From: Selenomonadales bacterium | GTDB lineage: Bacteria > Bacillota > UBA994 | Reading direction: 5' to 3' | DNA: 64,000 nt | NCBI GenBank assembly: GCA_018335585.1 | Contig: JAGXRZ010000020.1 | Span: forward strand, 248,001 to 312,000 | Shown: positions 28,976 through 37,747 of the stretch, piece by piece | Numbering within the stretch: position 1 is the stretch's first letter | Layout: each line of letters begins with the position of its first letter | Program-made: the position numbers and the translations under genes | Notes under the pieces: model-generated | What the model was told of the DNA's origin: nothing | What the model saw: only the letters and a program-made list of their open reading frames with translations | The model's database searches: none

Positions 28976-29663
28976 CTGCCAAGACCTCCTCTAGTGCACG
29001 TACTCGCTCGCTCACCCAAATACTGCGCTCGTGTGTTCCTGCCTGCCTCGCCGCCTGCAAGTCAACCAAGACACGTTTCCAATGCGCTAGGTCGCGCCGG
29101 AGCAGACGCGCAGTGGTAGCGTCGAATCGCTTTAGATTGAGACGACCGTACTCCAGTTCTAGCGGTGAGTACCCTACCGCTTCGCTGCCGGGCTCAGCCC
29201 GCATTACTTGGTAAATTATACCTGCATCTTCGACCATGGCCTCGTCTCTAACGCGGAAACCGCTTTCCCACAAGTAGCTACGCAGCACCCCGGCATCGAC
29301 ATTTGGCTGCAGCACCAGCTGACTGACCTGACCGAGTTTGTCCCGACCTCGTTCCAAGATGCCGCGCATAGTTCCTCCCCCCATGCCGGCAATGCACAGC
29401 GCCTGCACTTCATCGGGCGCAAGCGGCGCTAACCCGTCGCCTAGTCGCACATCGACTTGCTCGTTTAAGCCAAGCGCAGCGACGGTCTTTTTGCTTTGCT
29501 GATAGGGAAGTTCGCAGAGCTCAACAGCTATGCCCCGCTTAGCTTTGCCCTGCAGGATGGCAGCGGTCACTAAGAAGGCGTGGTCGCTGCCTATGTCGCC
29601 GAGGCACAGGGTCTCTTTAAGTTGAGCAAGCACTGTTTGCAGTCTAGGTGACAGCTCGCGCAT
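28965..29663 (-). CDS. trmK: tRNA (adenine(22)-N1)-methyltransferase TrmK
   Basis: Methylates A22 of tRNAs using SAM. The 232-residue product begins MRELSPRLQTVL and has the family SAM motif CLGDIGSDHAFLVTAAI, followed by LCIAGMGGGTM. I use the ATG at 29663 since GAGGAGGGATTGTG precedes it; the longer frame adds an unlikely cysteine-rich leader. Partner of the nif3-like gene, as in Bacillus; in relatives the pair lies close to rpoD, which is 19 kb away here. Confidence 0.93.
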   Translation of the reverse strand: MRELSPRLQTVLAQLKETLCLGDIGSDHAFLVTAAILQGKAKRGIAVELCELPYQQSKKTVAALGLNEQVDVRLGDGLAPLAPDEVQALCIAGMGGGTMRGILERGRDKLGQVSQLVLQPNVDAGVLRSYLWESGFRVRDEAMVEDAGIIYQVMRAEPGSEAVGYSPLELEYGRLNLKRFDATTARLLRRDLAHWKRVLVDLQAARQAGTHERSIWVSERVRALEEVLAGVS

Positions 29664-29763
29664 CACAATCCCTCCTCGGCAGGCTAGAAAAATTGTACAG
29701 CCTGGCGGAACCAGAGTCAAAAAGAAATTTTGTAGAAACGTGTATTATTCGCGCAAAGTAAGT

Positions 29764-29804
29764 TATACTAATTGCAAACGCAAATGCAAATGCTTTGCAT
29801 TCGC
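29764..29804 (+). promoter_or_regulatory. Zinc operon promoter element with Zur-like palindrome
   Basis: A -10-like TATACT (29764-29769) is followed by the inverted repeat GCAAATGCAAA-TGC-TTTGCATTCGC at 29780-29804 (11-bp arms, one mismatch), with extra half sites near 29773 (TTGCAAACG) and 29811 (TGCATTTGC). It lies 30-60 bases before the zinc-binding lipoprotein gene of an operon that ends in a Fur-family regulator gene, so it is a likely Zur operator. The -35 box is not convincing. Confidence 0.6.
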
Positions 29805-29837
29805 AGCAAGTGCATTTGCCGTACATAAGGAGGTCCT

Positions 29838-31187
29838 ATGAAACGTTTTCTCGTCGTGGCGCTCGTGTTCGTGCTCTCGCTCTCTCTATCGGGTTGTGCC
29901 GCTCTGCAGGCTCGCTTTGCCAGTCCCGGCCGCCCTACGGTAATCACGACTCTGTTCCCCCAGTATGACTTTGTGCGGGCGATTGCCGGCGACAGAGTGC
30001 AAGTCTCCCTGCTCCTTCCCCCAGGTGTCGAGTCGCATGCTTTCGAACCCACACCGCGCGACATCGCCAACATCCACCGCGCAGATGTGTTTATCTACAC
30101 CAGCAAATACATGGAGCCTTGGGCGGCGAGGGTAATCGAGGCCATGCAAGGCAAACCTGTAGTCGTAGTCGATGCCAGTCACGGCATAGCGCTCGAGTCA
30201 GAGCCCAAACACGAGGATCCCTATGAATGGATCGGGGTGTTTGAGCTGACGCCCGGCAACTACCGACTCGAGTTCAGTAAAGTTGGCGGCCATTACGCCG
30301 ACCCCTCCATGCCCATTGTACTGCTCCGCTCGCCCTACACCGGCGAAGACGCACTCGACGCGGCTAAACATGACGCCAAAGACCTGTTTAAGTACGCCTC
30401 GCCAACCGCCATACAGCACGGTGGCACCGTCAGTCCCCGCGAAGGTGTCTACTCGCTCGAATTTGACCAGACGCGCGAGTCCTCTGTCTTTACCGTGCGC
30501 ATAGAGACCGCCGGCACTTACGTGCTCCTGACCGGACACGTTCCCTCCGAGTTTGAAGCTGGCAGGCACTTTTTCCGCGATGCGGCAGACCGCGACATCG
30601 TCTCTGTCGCAGAATATCCTGACCACAAAGGTGACGGCCACGACCACGCGCACGAGCATGGGCAAGACCCCCACATCTGGCTTGACCCTGTGTTTGCCCA
30701 GCACATGGTCGACAACATTGTCGCCGGCCTAGCACAGGCCGACCCACAGAACGCCGCATTCTACCGCGAAAACGGCGAAGCCTACAAAGTTAAGCTACAG
30801 GCTTTGCACGAGCAGTTTGCTTCGTTCCTCGCCACCGTGGAAAACCGGACTATCCTTTATGCGGGTCACTTCGCCTTTGGCCATTTTGCCCGCAGATACG
30901 GCCTCGAACACAAGTCACCCTATGTAGGGTTTTCTCCCAATGCGGAGCCTACTCCCCGGCGCATCGCCGAGCTGATTGAGAATGTGCGGGAGACCGGCAG
31001 TCAAGTCATTTTCCATGAAGAGCTGGTGGAGCCCCGCGTAGCGCGCATCATAGCCGAGGCTACCGGAGCGCGCATGTCGCTCTTGCACGGCGCCCATAAT
31101 GTCTCGCGGGAGGAGCTACGCGCCGGCGCAACTTATTTGAGCATCATGGAAGGGAATCTCGCCCGACTGCGCGAAGGATTAAGGTAA
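29838..31187 (+). CDS. znuA: Zinc ABC transporter substrate-binding lipoprotein (ZnuA-like) with an inserted domain
   Basis: Extracytoplasmic metal-binding lipoprotein, lipobox LSGC at residues 17-20. Typical ZnuA features: LFPQYDFVRAIAG, the metal histidines in ESHAFEP and DPHIWLDP, GHFAFGHFARRYG, and the C-terminal EE-containing cleft. Between the first lobe and the His-rich loop (DGHDHAHEHG) about 115 extra residues (roughly 130-250) with a beta-rich pattern are inserted; they explain the length of 449 against about 310 for the family. GGAGGTCCT precedes the ATG. First gene of znuA-znuC-znuB-zur. Confidence 0.9.
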   Translation: MKRFLVVALVFVLSLSLSGCAALQARFASPGRPTVITTLFPQYDFVRAIAGDRVQVSLLLPPGVESHAFEPTPRDIANIHRADVFIYTSKYMEPWAARVIEAMQGKPVVVVDASHGIALESEPKHEDPYEWIGVFELTPGNYRLEFSKVGGHYADPSMPIVLLRSPYTGEDALDAAKHDAKDLFKYASPTAIQHGGTVSPREGVYSLEFDQTRESSVFTVRIETAGTYVLLTGHVPSEFEAGRHFFRDAADRDIVSVAEYPDHKGDGHDHAHEHGQDPHIWLDPVFAQHMVDNIVAGLAQADPQNAAFYRENGEAYKVKLQALHEQFASFLATVENRTILYAGHFAFGHFARRYGLEHKSPYVGFSPNAEPTPRRIAELIENVRETGSQVIFHEELVEPRVARIIAEATGARMSLLHGAHNVSREELRAGATYLSIMEGNLARLREGLR

Positions 31188-31188
31188 C

Positions 31189-31938
31189 ATGAACGCCTTA
31201 CTTTCGGTTAAGGACTTAACACTCAAGTACGGTCGACACGAGGTCTTAAGCGGAGTCTCGTTTGTCGTGCAGCAAGGGGACTACATCGGCATAGCCGGGC
31301 CTAACGGCTCGGGCAAGACATCGCTGCTGCGGGCGCTACTCGGCCTCTTACCACCCGCTAGCGGACAGATACGCTTTATTCAAGCCGCTAAGCGGCACTC
31401 CATAGGCTACCTGCCGCAAAAGGCGACGCAGAATGACCCCCTCTTCCCTGCGACCGTGAAAGAAGTAGTAATGACTGGCTTGCTCGCGTCAAAGCGAGAG
31501 CCACGCATATTCACGCCTGAGGACAGCGCTCGCGCTGACGCTGTCCTCGCCCGCTTGGGCGCCGCCTCGCTTAGCGACAAAAAAGTAGGCAACCTCTCGG
31601 GCGGGCAACAGCAGCGCGTGATGTTGGCGCGGGCTATGGTTAGCGCCCCGTCTCTACTCATCCTTGATGAACCCACAAGTGCACTCGACCCAAAAATCCG
31701 CGACGAGTTTTACGAGCTCCTACAAGACCTAAACACGCAGGATGGAGTCACAATCATGCTTGTCTCACACGACATAGGTTCAATCGGAAAGTACACTAAG
31801 AAACTTATGTACTTAGACCGCGGCCTAGTGTTTTTCGGCACATATGACGAGTTTTGCGGCTCGGAAGCTATGACTGCCTACTTCGGCACTGTATCGCAAC
31901 ATCTGTTTTGCTGGAGGCACAGCCATGGCGCTAATTGA
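31189..31938 (+). CDS. znuC: Zinc ABC transporter ATP-binding protein
   Basis: Powers zinc import. 249 residues with Walker A GPNGSGKTS, signature LSGGQQQR, Walker B LLILDEP and the H-loop SHD. Starts 1 base after znuA ends and overlaps znuB by 14 bases, so the operon is tightly coupled. Manganese as substrate is not excluded, but the adjacent Fur-family regulator and His-rich binding protein favour zinc. Confidence 0.92.
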   Translation: MNALLSVKDLTLKYGRHEVLSGVSFVVQQGDYIGIAGPNGSGKTSLLRALLGLLPPASGQIRFIQAAKRHSIGYLPQKATQNDPLFPATVKEVVMTGLLASKREPRIFTPEDSARADAVLARLGAASLSDKKVGNLSGGQQQRVMLARAMVSAPSLLILDEPTSALDPKIRDEFYELLQDLNTQDGVTIMLVSHDIGSIGKYTKKLMYLDRGLVFFGTYDEFCGSEAMTAYFGTVSQHLFCWRHSHGAN

Positions 31939-32755
31939 CTTACTCGCAGAAGCTGTTTCCTTTGTCTTTATCCAGCGGGCGCTTATCGTAGGCACACTAA
32001 TTGCGCTTTGCTGCGCGTTTTTGGGAGGATTTTTGGTATTGCGCAAGCTGTCGCTTATTGGGGACGGCCTAGCTCACGTCAGTTTCGCGACAGTGGCCTT
32101 AGCCCTCCTCTTATCGGCCTCGCCGCTCCTGATAAGCATTCCACTGGTCACCGTAGCTTCGCTGGCCATTCTCACCTTGAGCGAACGCACCGGCATGCAT
32201 GGCGATGCCGCTATCGGCTTGGTCTCCTCCTTTTCGATTGCCGTCGGCGTGTTGGTGGCCAGCCTTGCACAAGGGTTTAACGTCGACCTGATGAGCTTTC
32301 TATTTGGGAGCATCCTAGTTATTAGTCATGCCGACGTACTCATTTCGGTGGCCTTAGCTGTTGTTATCCTTGGCGCGGTCCTGCTCTTTTACAACCAGTT
32401 GTTTGCTGTTACCTATGACGAGGATTTCGCCCGCGTCCTTGGGCTTAATACAAGACTTATAAACTACATGACCGCCATGCTCACCGCCATGACGATTGCC
32501 TTGGGCATTAGGGTTGTGGGCACTATGCTAATCTCGAGCCTAATTGTATTCCCGACTGTCACTGCCCTACAGGTGGCCAAAGGCTTTAAGTCGACTATAG
32601 CCGTAGCTGCGCTTGTATCGGTAACCTGCGTAGTGCTAGGAATCTTTGGGTCTTACGTGTATAATCTCCCCACGGGCGCGGTAATTGTGCTGCTTAATGC
32701 GGTGATGTTCCTCTGCTCCGTAGGGGTACGGAAGTTTGGCGCTATAGGAGGGTAA
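31925..32755 (+). CDS. znuB: Zinc ABC transporter permease
   Basis: 276-residue ABC-3 type metal permease with 7-9 hydrophobic helices, including AFLGGFLVLRKLSLIGDGLAHVSF and the GDAAIGL and FPTVTALQ segments typical of ZnuB/MntB. Works with the preceding ATPase and lipoprotein. Its start overlaps the ATPase gene; its stop is 4 bases before the TTG of the regulator gene. Confidence 0.92.
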   Translation: MALIDLLAEAVSFVFIQRALIVGTLIALCCAFLGGFLVLRKLSLIGDGLAHVSFATVALALLLSASPLLISIPLVTVASLAILTLSERTGMHGDAAIGLVSSFSIAVGVLVASLAQGFNVDLMSFLFGSILVISHADVLISVALAVVILGAVLLFYNQLFAVTYDEDFARVLGLNTRLINYMTAMLTAMTIALGIRVVGTMLISSLIVFPTVTALQVAKGFKSTIAVAALVSVTCVVLGIFGSYVYNLPTGAVIVLLNAVMFLCSVGVRKFGAIGG

Positions 32756-32759
32756 GCCT

Positions 32760-33188
32760 TTGACCAACAAGGTACAGGCCGGGGACTTGCTGCGCCGCCA
32801 TGGCATAAAGAAGACGCGCCAGCGCGAGGCCGTGCTGCGCATCCTCGCAGAGGCTGAAGCCCCCTTGTCGGTAGACAACATCCATGTGACACTCCGCCGT
32901 GAGGACAACACCGTTAACCTCTCTACTATCTACCGCATGCTGGAAATGCTCTTAGAAAAAGGGCTAGTGGAGCAGATGCACCATCCGTTAGGCAACAGGT
33001 TTACCTATGCGCTCTCTGCCTACGGCCACAGCCATCACCTGACTTGCACGCGCTGTGGAGTTTCAACACGCATGAATGGCTGCCCTCTAGCCTCCGCCCT
33101 AGGCCTGCTTGAAGCGAACCACAACTTCCGCATAACGGGCCACCGCCTTGAAGTGTTCGGCGAATGTGCCACGTGCAGGGTAAAGTAA
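32760..33188 (+). CDS. zur: Fur family regulator, probably zinc-responsive Zur
   Basis: 142-residue repressor with an N-terminal winged helix (KKTRQREAVLRILAE, NLSTIYRMLEML) and a C-terminal dimerisation domain. HHLTCTRCG and the C-terminal CATC provide a four-cysteine structural zinc site; HSHH supplies further ligands. Start is TTG, 8 bases after AGGAGG. Position as last gene of the zinc transporter operon argues for zinc sensing and autoregulation through the palindrome before znuA. Iron or manganese sensing cannot be excluded from sequence alone. Confidence 0.85.
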   Translation: MTNKVQAGDLLRRHGIKKTRQREAVLRILAEAEAPLSVDNIHVTLRREDNTVNLSTIYRMLEMLLEKGLVEQMHHPLGNRFTYALSAYGHSHHLTCTRCGVSTRMNGCPLASALGLLEANHNFRITGHRLEVFGECATCRVK

Positions 33189-33200
33189 GGAGCTGACATC

Positions 33201-34046
33201 ATGATAGCGATAAGAAAAGGAGAACTAGCGGACAAGCCCCGTGTCTTAGACCTGCTAAGCCGCGTCTGGGAGGACGACTATGTGCCAAACATGTGGGAGG
33301 GGTGGGTCACTAGTCCCGAACAAGGCATAGTACTCGTGGCCGAGCAGGACGGTGAGATTGCCGGAACCTGCTACATCAACTTTATGCCCCATCAAAGTGC
33401 CTGGTTTCAGGCTATGCGCGTCGACCCGAAGTTTCGCCGCCAGCGCATAGGCACCAAGCTGACCGAGGCAAGTCTGGCACAAGTGCAAAGCCACGGCATA
33501 AAACATGTATACTTAGGCATTGACGCAGAGAACACGCCCTCGTTGACTATGACTGCGGGAGTCGGCTTTAGACAAGTTATGCAGTATGAGCGAGTGACTA
33601 AAGTTTTGCCGCCGCGAGCGGAAGGCGATGAAGTTGGCGTCACTAACTGGCGTCAGGCCGTGTCCGGTGACTTGGCTGATTTGGAGCGCATAGCTGACAA
33701 AAACAGCAGCGAACCTGGGCTCTTTGCCTGTTGGCAGTGGCAACTCATGTCACGCGCTGCCCTAGAGCGCAACATTCTAGCCAACAACCTTTGGCTGTGG
33801 GGCCGCAGTGAGCCGCGCATGTGGGCAGGTTTTGAGGATTTTGGGGAGTACATTGCCCTGTTCCCACCCTGTGGCGACGACCGCGAAGTCTTGGAAGCAT
33901 GCGACGAGCTGATTGCCTACTTGCCGCGCAAGGAAAGTGCTACGTTCAAGGCGTGGCTTAATCCGGCAAGTCCCCTGCTGCCTCATCTGCGGGCGCGCGG
34001 CTTTACCGGGAATGATGGTACTATTATCTGGGAATACCACTTGTAG
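33201..34046 (+). CDS. GNAT family N-acetyltransferase
   Basis: 281 residues. The N-terminal half is a GNAT fold with the acetyl-CoA loop VDPKFRRQRIGTKL and AENTPSLTMTAGVGFR; the C-terminal half looks like a second, degenerate GNAT-like or substrate domain ending ARGFTGNDGTIIWEYHL. Substrate unknown. It starts 12 bases after the regulator gene with AAGGAGC upstream, so it may ride on the zinc operon transcript, but a role in zinc handling is not implied. Confidence 0.8.
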   Translation: MIAIRKGELADKPRVLDLLSRVWEDDYVPNMWEGWVTSPEQGIVLVAEQDGEIAGTCYINFMPHQSAWFQAMRVDPKFRRQRIGTKLTEASLAQVQSHGIKHVYLGIDAENTPSLTMTAGVGFRQVMQYERVTKVLPPRAEGDEVGVTNWRQAVSGDLADLERIADKNSSEPGLFACWQWQLMSRAALERNILANNLWLWGRSEPRMWAGFEDFGEYIALFPPCGDDREVLEACDELIAYLPRKESATFKAWLNPASPLLPHLRARGFTGNDGTIIWEYHL

Positions 34047-34055
34047 GCCAAAAAG

Positions 34056-34092
34056 TACAGGCACGGCTACCCGCAAGGGAGTCGTGCCTGTA
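34056..34092. terminator. Terminator between convergent acetyltransferase and pepT genes
   Basis: TACAGGCACG (34056-34065) pairs with CGTGCCTGTA (34083-34092), with further inner pairing (ACCC/GGGA). The minus strand has CTTTTT after the stem, so it acts best on pepT; it may serve both sides. Confidence 0.7.
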
Positions 34093-34107
34093 TTGCTGTA
34101 GTGAAGC

Positions 34108-35337
34108 CTACTTTGCGCGGCAGTTTAGCTCATTTATCTTTAAGATGACCTCTACTGCCTTTTCCATGGACTGAATCGGGATGTACTCATGCGTGCCGTG
34201 GTAATTGTGACCGCCCGTAAAGATGTTCGGGCACGGCAGGCCCATAAACGACAGTCGCGCGCCATCCGTACCGCCTCGCACAGGGGTGGTGACCGGCTCG
34301 ATACCGAGCTCACGCATCGCTGCCTTGGCCAACTCCACTACGTGCCAAGCGTCCCGCAGTTTCTCCTCCATGTTGTAGTAGGAGTCCACTAAGTCAACAG
34401 TAAAGCTCTTTTCGCCGTAAACGCCGTTAAGGTACTCTCCAATCGCCGTTAGGCGCGACTTACGCGCTTCGAATACAGGCCGGGCGTGGTCGCGCACAAT
34501 GTACTTGAGCTCAGCCTGCTCAGGCGTGCCGCGCACTTCGTTTAGGTGATAGAACCCCTCGTAATGCTCTGTATGGGCGGGGCGCTCTGCGGCGGGCAAC
34601 AGGGCATTAAACTCCATAGCCATAAGGATGGCGTTACGCATCTTGTTCTTGGCCGCGCCTGGGTGGATGTTGCGGCCCTTAACCGTCACTTTGGCCGACG
34701 CGGCATTAAAGGTCTCAAACTCAATGCCACCGACCGCGCCGCCGTCCAGGGTATAAGCAAAGTCTGCACCAAATTGCGCGACGTCAAACTTGGCCGTGCC
34801 CCGCGCTATCTCCTCATCTGGGGTGAAAGCTATACGCAGTGTACCGCGCTTAATCTCCGGATGCGCCAGCAGATACTCCGCGGCGGTGAGAATCTCGGCG
34901 ATGCCTGCTTTGTTATCTGCGCCTAGCAACGTCGTGCCATCCGTAGTAATAATGTCCTGCCCACGGTAATTTGGGAGCTCAGGGTAATCCTGCGGCGACA
35001 TCTTTAAGCCCTTTTCTGCGTTAAGGGTAATGTCTCCCCCATCGTAGTTGCGCACGATTTGAGGTCTTACGTTAGCCGAGGGCACATCAGCCACCACATC
35101 CATGTGGGCGATAAGCCCAATCACCGGCACAGGCCGCTCAATGTTCCCCGGCAACGTCGCATATACATACCCATGTTCGTCTATGTGCGCGTCTGTGAGC
35201 CCCATCGCTCGCATTTCTGCAGCCAATGCGGTGCCAAACTCCACTTGCCGATGTGTACTCGGTTGGGAAGGGGAATTGATGTCCGAAGCTGTGTCCACCT
35301 GAACGTACCTAAGAAACTTCTCTGCCACTTTGCTCAT
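34108..35337 (-). CDS. pepT: Peptidase T (tripeptide aminopeptidase)
   Basis: M20 zinc peptidase removing N-terminal residues from tripeptides in the cytoplasm. Metal and catalytic motifs are intact: GLIAHMDVVADVP, TTLLGADNKAG, FTPDEEIARG, TLDGG and the dimerisation segment with HPGAAKNKMRNA, then TGGHNYHGTHEYIP at the C-terminus. About 409 residues from the ATG at 35337, preceded by GGGAGGTCGTAAGA; the upstream in-frame ATG has no such site. Standing alone, divergent from the phzF-type gene. Confidence 0.95.
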   Translation of the reverse strand: MSKVAEKFLRYVQVDTASDINSPSQPSTHRQVEFGTALAAEMRAMGLTDAHIDEHGYVYATLPGNIERPVPVIGLIAHMDVVADVPSANVRPQIVRNYDGGDITLNAEKGLKMSPQDYPELPNYRGQDIITTDGTTLLGADNKAGIAEILTAAEYLLAHPEIKRGTLRIAFTPDEEIARGTAKFDVAQFGADFAYTLDGGAVGGIEFETFNAASAKVTVKGRNIHPGAAKNKMRNAILMAMEFNALLPAAERPAHTEHYEGFYHLNEVRGTPEQAELKYIVRDHARPVFEARKSRLTAIGEYLNGVYGEKSFTVDLVDSYYNMEEKLRDAWHVVELAKAAMRELGIEPVTTPVRGGTDGARLSFMGLPCPNIFTGGHNYHGTHEYIPIQSMEKAVEVILKINELNCRAK

Positions 35338-35372
35338 TCTTACGACCTCCCAGTGTTTTCTTGGCTTGGATA

Positions 35373-35402
35373 TTGACAATGGGTAAGATTCCCGTTTATC
35401 GT
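35373..35402 (+). promoter_or_regulatory. Probable promoter of the phzF-type gene
   Basis: Consensus TTGACA at 35373-35378 with TATCGT (35397-35402) 18 bases on, or TTATCG 17 bases on, about 30 bases before the start codon. Confidence 0.5.
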
Positions 35403-35432
35403 AGACTTACGACAGACGAAGGGGGAAACGGA

Positions 35433-36317
35433 GTGTCACGACGATTTTACACCGTGGATGTGTTTGCGGAAAAGAAGTATGCTGGCAATCAGCTCGCGGT
35501 AGTTCGCGACTGCGAGGGACTAGGCACCGCCGAAATGCAGCTCATCGCCAAGGAGATGAACTACAGCGAGACTACTTTCATACTACGCGACGAGCCTCAC
35601 AACGGCGGCTTTGACGTGCGGATTTTTACACCTGCCGAAGAAGTCCCCTTTGCCGGGCACCCAACACTTGGGACAGCGCACGTCATTCAACAGGAAATCT
35701 TGCGCAGCGAGGTGCCTGCAGTACAGCTAAACCTCGCGGTCGGGCCGATAACCGTCACCTTCACCTACCACGACGGCGTGCCCGACGTGCTTTGGATGCG
35801 ACAGATTGAGCCCACGTTTGGGAAGACAGTGACCCATGCCGACCTAGCCGAAGTGCTGAGGTTATCACTCGCAGACTTTGACACGCGCTTCGCCCCACAG
35901 GAAGTGTCGACCGGTCTGCCCTTCTTTATTGTACCGCTTTGCACGCTAGACGCGGTACGCCGCGCTAGGCCGCAAACAGCAGACTTGTTGCGGTTCGTCA
36001 CACCCTACACAGCCAAAAACATCCTCGTGTTCGCCCCTGAAACTTATGAGCCGGGCAACGACTTTAACGCTCGCGTCTTCACTGACTACCTCGGCATACC
36101 CGAGGACCCCGCCACCGGGAGCGCTAACGGCTGTCTAGCAGGCTATCTCGTTAAGCACCGTTATCGCGGCGCGTCTAAGTTACGCGCTAATGTAGAGCAG
36201 GGCTATGAAATCGGGCGCCCGTCTTTACTGCGCCTAGAAGCAGAAGCCCACGGCGAAGCCATCGCCATACACGTCGGCGGCAAAGTTGTACCTGTAGCTC
36301 GCGGCGAGTTAGTGTAA
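35433..36317 (+). CDS. PhzF family isomerase
   Basis: 294-residue member of the diaminopimelate-epimerase-like PhzF family. Marks are FYTVDVFAEKKYAGNQLAVV at the N-terminus, the catalytic glutamate in MNYSETTF, FAGHPTLGTAHV and the C-terminal DPATGSANGCLAGYL. Most members outside phenazine clusters have no known substrate. The GTG at 35433 fits the family N-terminus and has AAGGGGG 7 bases upstream; the promoter runs through the longer frame, ruling it out. Confidence 0.88.
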   Translation: MSRRFYTVDVFAEKKYAGNQLAVVRDCEGLGTAEMQLIAKEMNYSETTFILRDEPHNGGFDVRIFTPAEEVPFAGHPTLGTAHVIQQEILRSEVPAVQLNLAVGPITVTFTYHDGVPDVLWMRQIEPTFGKTVTHADLAEVLRLSLADFDTRFAPQEVSTGLPFFIVPLCTLDAVRRARPQTADLLRFVTPYTAKNILVFAPETYEPGNDFNARVFTDYLGIPEDPATGSANGCLAGYLVKHRYRGASKLRANVEQGYEIGRPSLLRLEAEAHGEAIAIHVGGKVVPVARGELV

Positions 36318-36421
36318 AACGCAGGGATACCCCAGAGGAGCAGCTTGCCTCTCACCATGCATATTATCAGAGGCCAGATACGGCTTCAAGCAATCCATAT
36401 AGAGAGTGAGGTTGTCAACGT

Positions 36422-37747
36422 TTGTCCCATGCTTCAGGGAACTCGGTCTACGGTAGATTAGTGGACCGATTAAACCGCTATCCGCAGGGAGCGCCGCCGT
36501 CTAAGACTCTGTACAAGATTCTCAGCATCCTGTTTAGCGAGCGGGAGGCTCGGCTAGTAGCGGAGCTGCCTATTAAGCCGTTTACCGCAAAGACAGCAGG
36601 TGACATCTGGCATACTAGCGAAGCAGACGCTCAGGCGACGCTTGACACACTAGCAAGCAAGGCCATACTAATTGACGGTGATCATCGCGGCGTCAAGCAG
36701 TACTTTCTTCCGCCGCCTATGGCCGGGTTTTTTGAGTTCGCCTTTATGCGCGTACGCCAGGATATAGACCAAAAGCTGCTTGCAGAGCTTTTGCACCAGT
36801 ATCTCAATGTTGAAGAGGACTTCATTAAGGACCTCTTCTTAGGCAGCGAAACGCGGCTTGGGCGTGTGTTCGTGCAGGAATCTCTAGTTACCCCACGGGA
36901 CGCGATACATGTGCTCGATTACGAGCGTGCGAGTCACTACATTCGCGACGCCGCACACATTGGCGTGAGCATGTGCTATTGCCGCCACAAGATGGAGCAT
37001 CTCGAACAAAGCTGCCAAGCGCCCATGAACATCTGCCTAACTTTCGACGGCACAGCCGCTTCGTTGATTAGGCATGGACATGCGCGGCGTGCGGATGCCC
37101 GTGAAGGACTAGAACTGCTAGAACAGGCCTACGCTAGTAATCTTGTGCAGTGCGGCGAGAACGTGCGCGAGCGGGTCAGCTTTATCTGTAACTGCTGTGG
37201 GTGTTGCTGTGAGGCCATGCTCGCCGCTAAGAAGTTTGGCATACTTGTGCCGGTACATACCACTAACTTTATCCCGCAGGTGACCGAGGAGTGTAGCGGA
37301 TGCGGCCGCTGTGTGGATGCTTGTCCTATTTGCGCCATCAAAATCTGTCCTAACGCTGCGGCAGTAGGCGGCAAGGATGAAGCCTCGGTCGACGAAGGGA
37401 TATGCCTCGGCTGCGGCGTCTGCGTGCGCAATTGTCCGCACGGAGCTTTGCTGCTAAAACGGAGGGCACAGCGCGTCATAACCCCCGTCAACTCAGTTCA
37501 CCGTGTTGTGCAGATGGCCATTGAGAAAGGACGGCTAGCCGACCTTGTTTTTGACAATCAAGCTTTTGCTAGCCACCGAGCCATGGCGGCTGTCCTTTCT
37601 GCCGTGCTCAGGATGCCGCCGCTTAAGCAGGCCCTCGCTGCTAAGCAGTTCAAATCGCTCTACCTGAAGCGCTTGATTAAGGCTGTTACGTCTAGGGAAA
37701 ACCTACTGCCGACAAGACATGTAGCGGAGGAGAAGACACCGACATGA
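36422..37747 (+). CDS. 4Fe-4S ferredoxin-type protein with N-terminal winged-helix-like region
   Basis: 441 residues. The N-terminal part is helical and may be a winged helix; the middle has [11 protein letters not shown] and [13 protein letters not shown] cysteine clusters; the C-terminal part has two ferredoxin motifs ([19 protein letters not shown] and [12 protein letters not shown]) for two 4Fe-4S clusters. The role is not known to me; electron transfer or redox sensing are possible. The start is TTG at 36422 with GTGAGG about 12 bases upstream, moderately sure. ATGA overlap with selO makes translational coupling likely. Confidence 0.75.
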   Translation: MSHASGNSVYGRLVDRLNRYPQGAPPSKTLYKILSILFSEREARLVAELPIKPFTAKTAGDIWHTSEADAQATLDTLASKAILIDGDHRGVKQYFLPPPMAGFFEFAFMRVRQDIDQKLLAELLHQYLNVEEDFIKDLFLGSETRLGRVFVQESLVTPRDAIHVLDYERASHYIRDAAHIGVSMCYCRHKMEHLEQSCQAPMNICLTFDGTAASLIRHGHARRADAREGLELLEQAYASNLVQCGENVRERVSFICNCCGCCCEAMLAAKKFGILVPVHTTNFIPQVTEECSGCGRCVDACPICAIKICPNAAAVGGKDEASVDEGICLGCGVCVRNCPHGALLLKRRAQRVITPVNSVHRVVQMAIEKGRLADLVFDNQAFASHRAMAAVLSAVLRMPPLKQALAAKQFKSLYLKRLIKAVTSRENLLPTRHVAEEKTPT

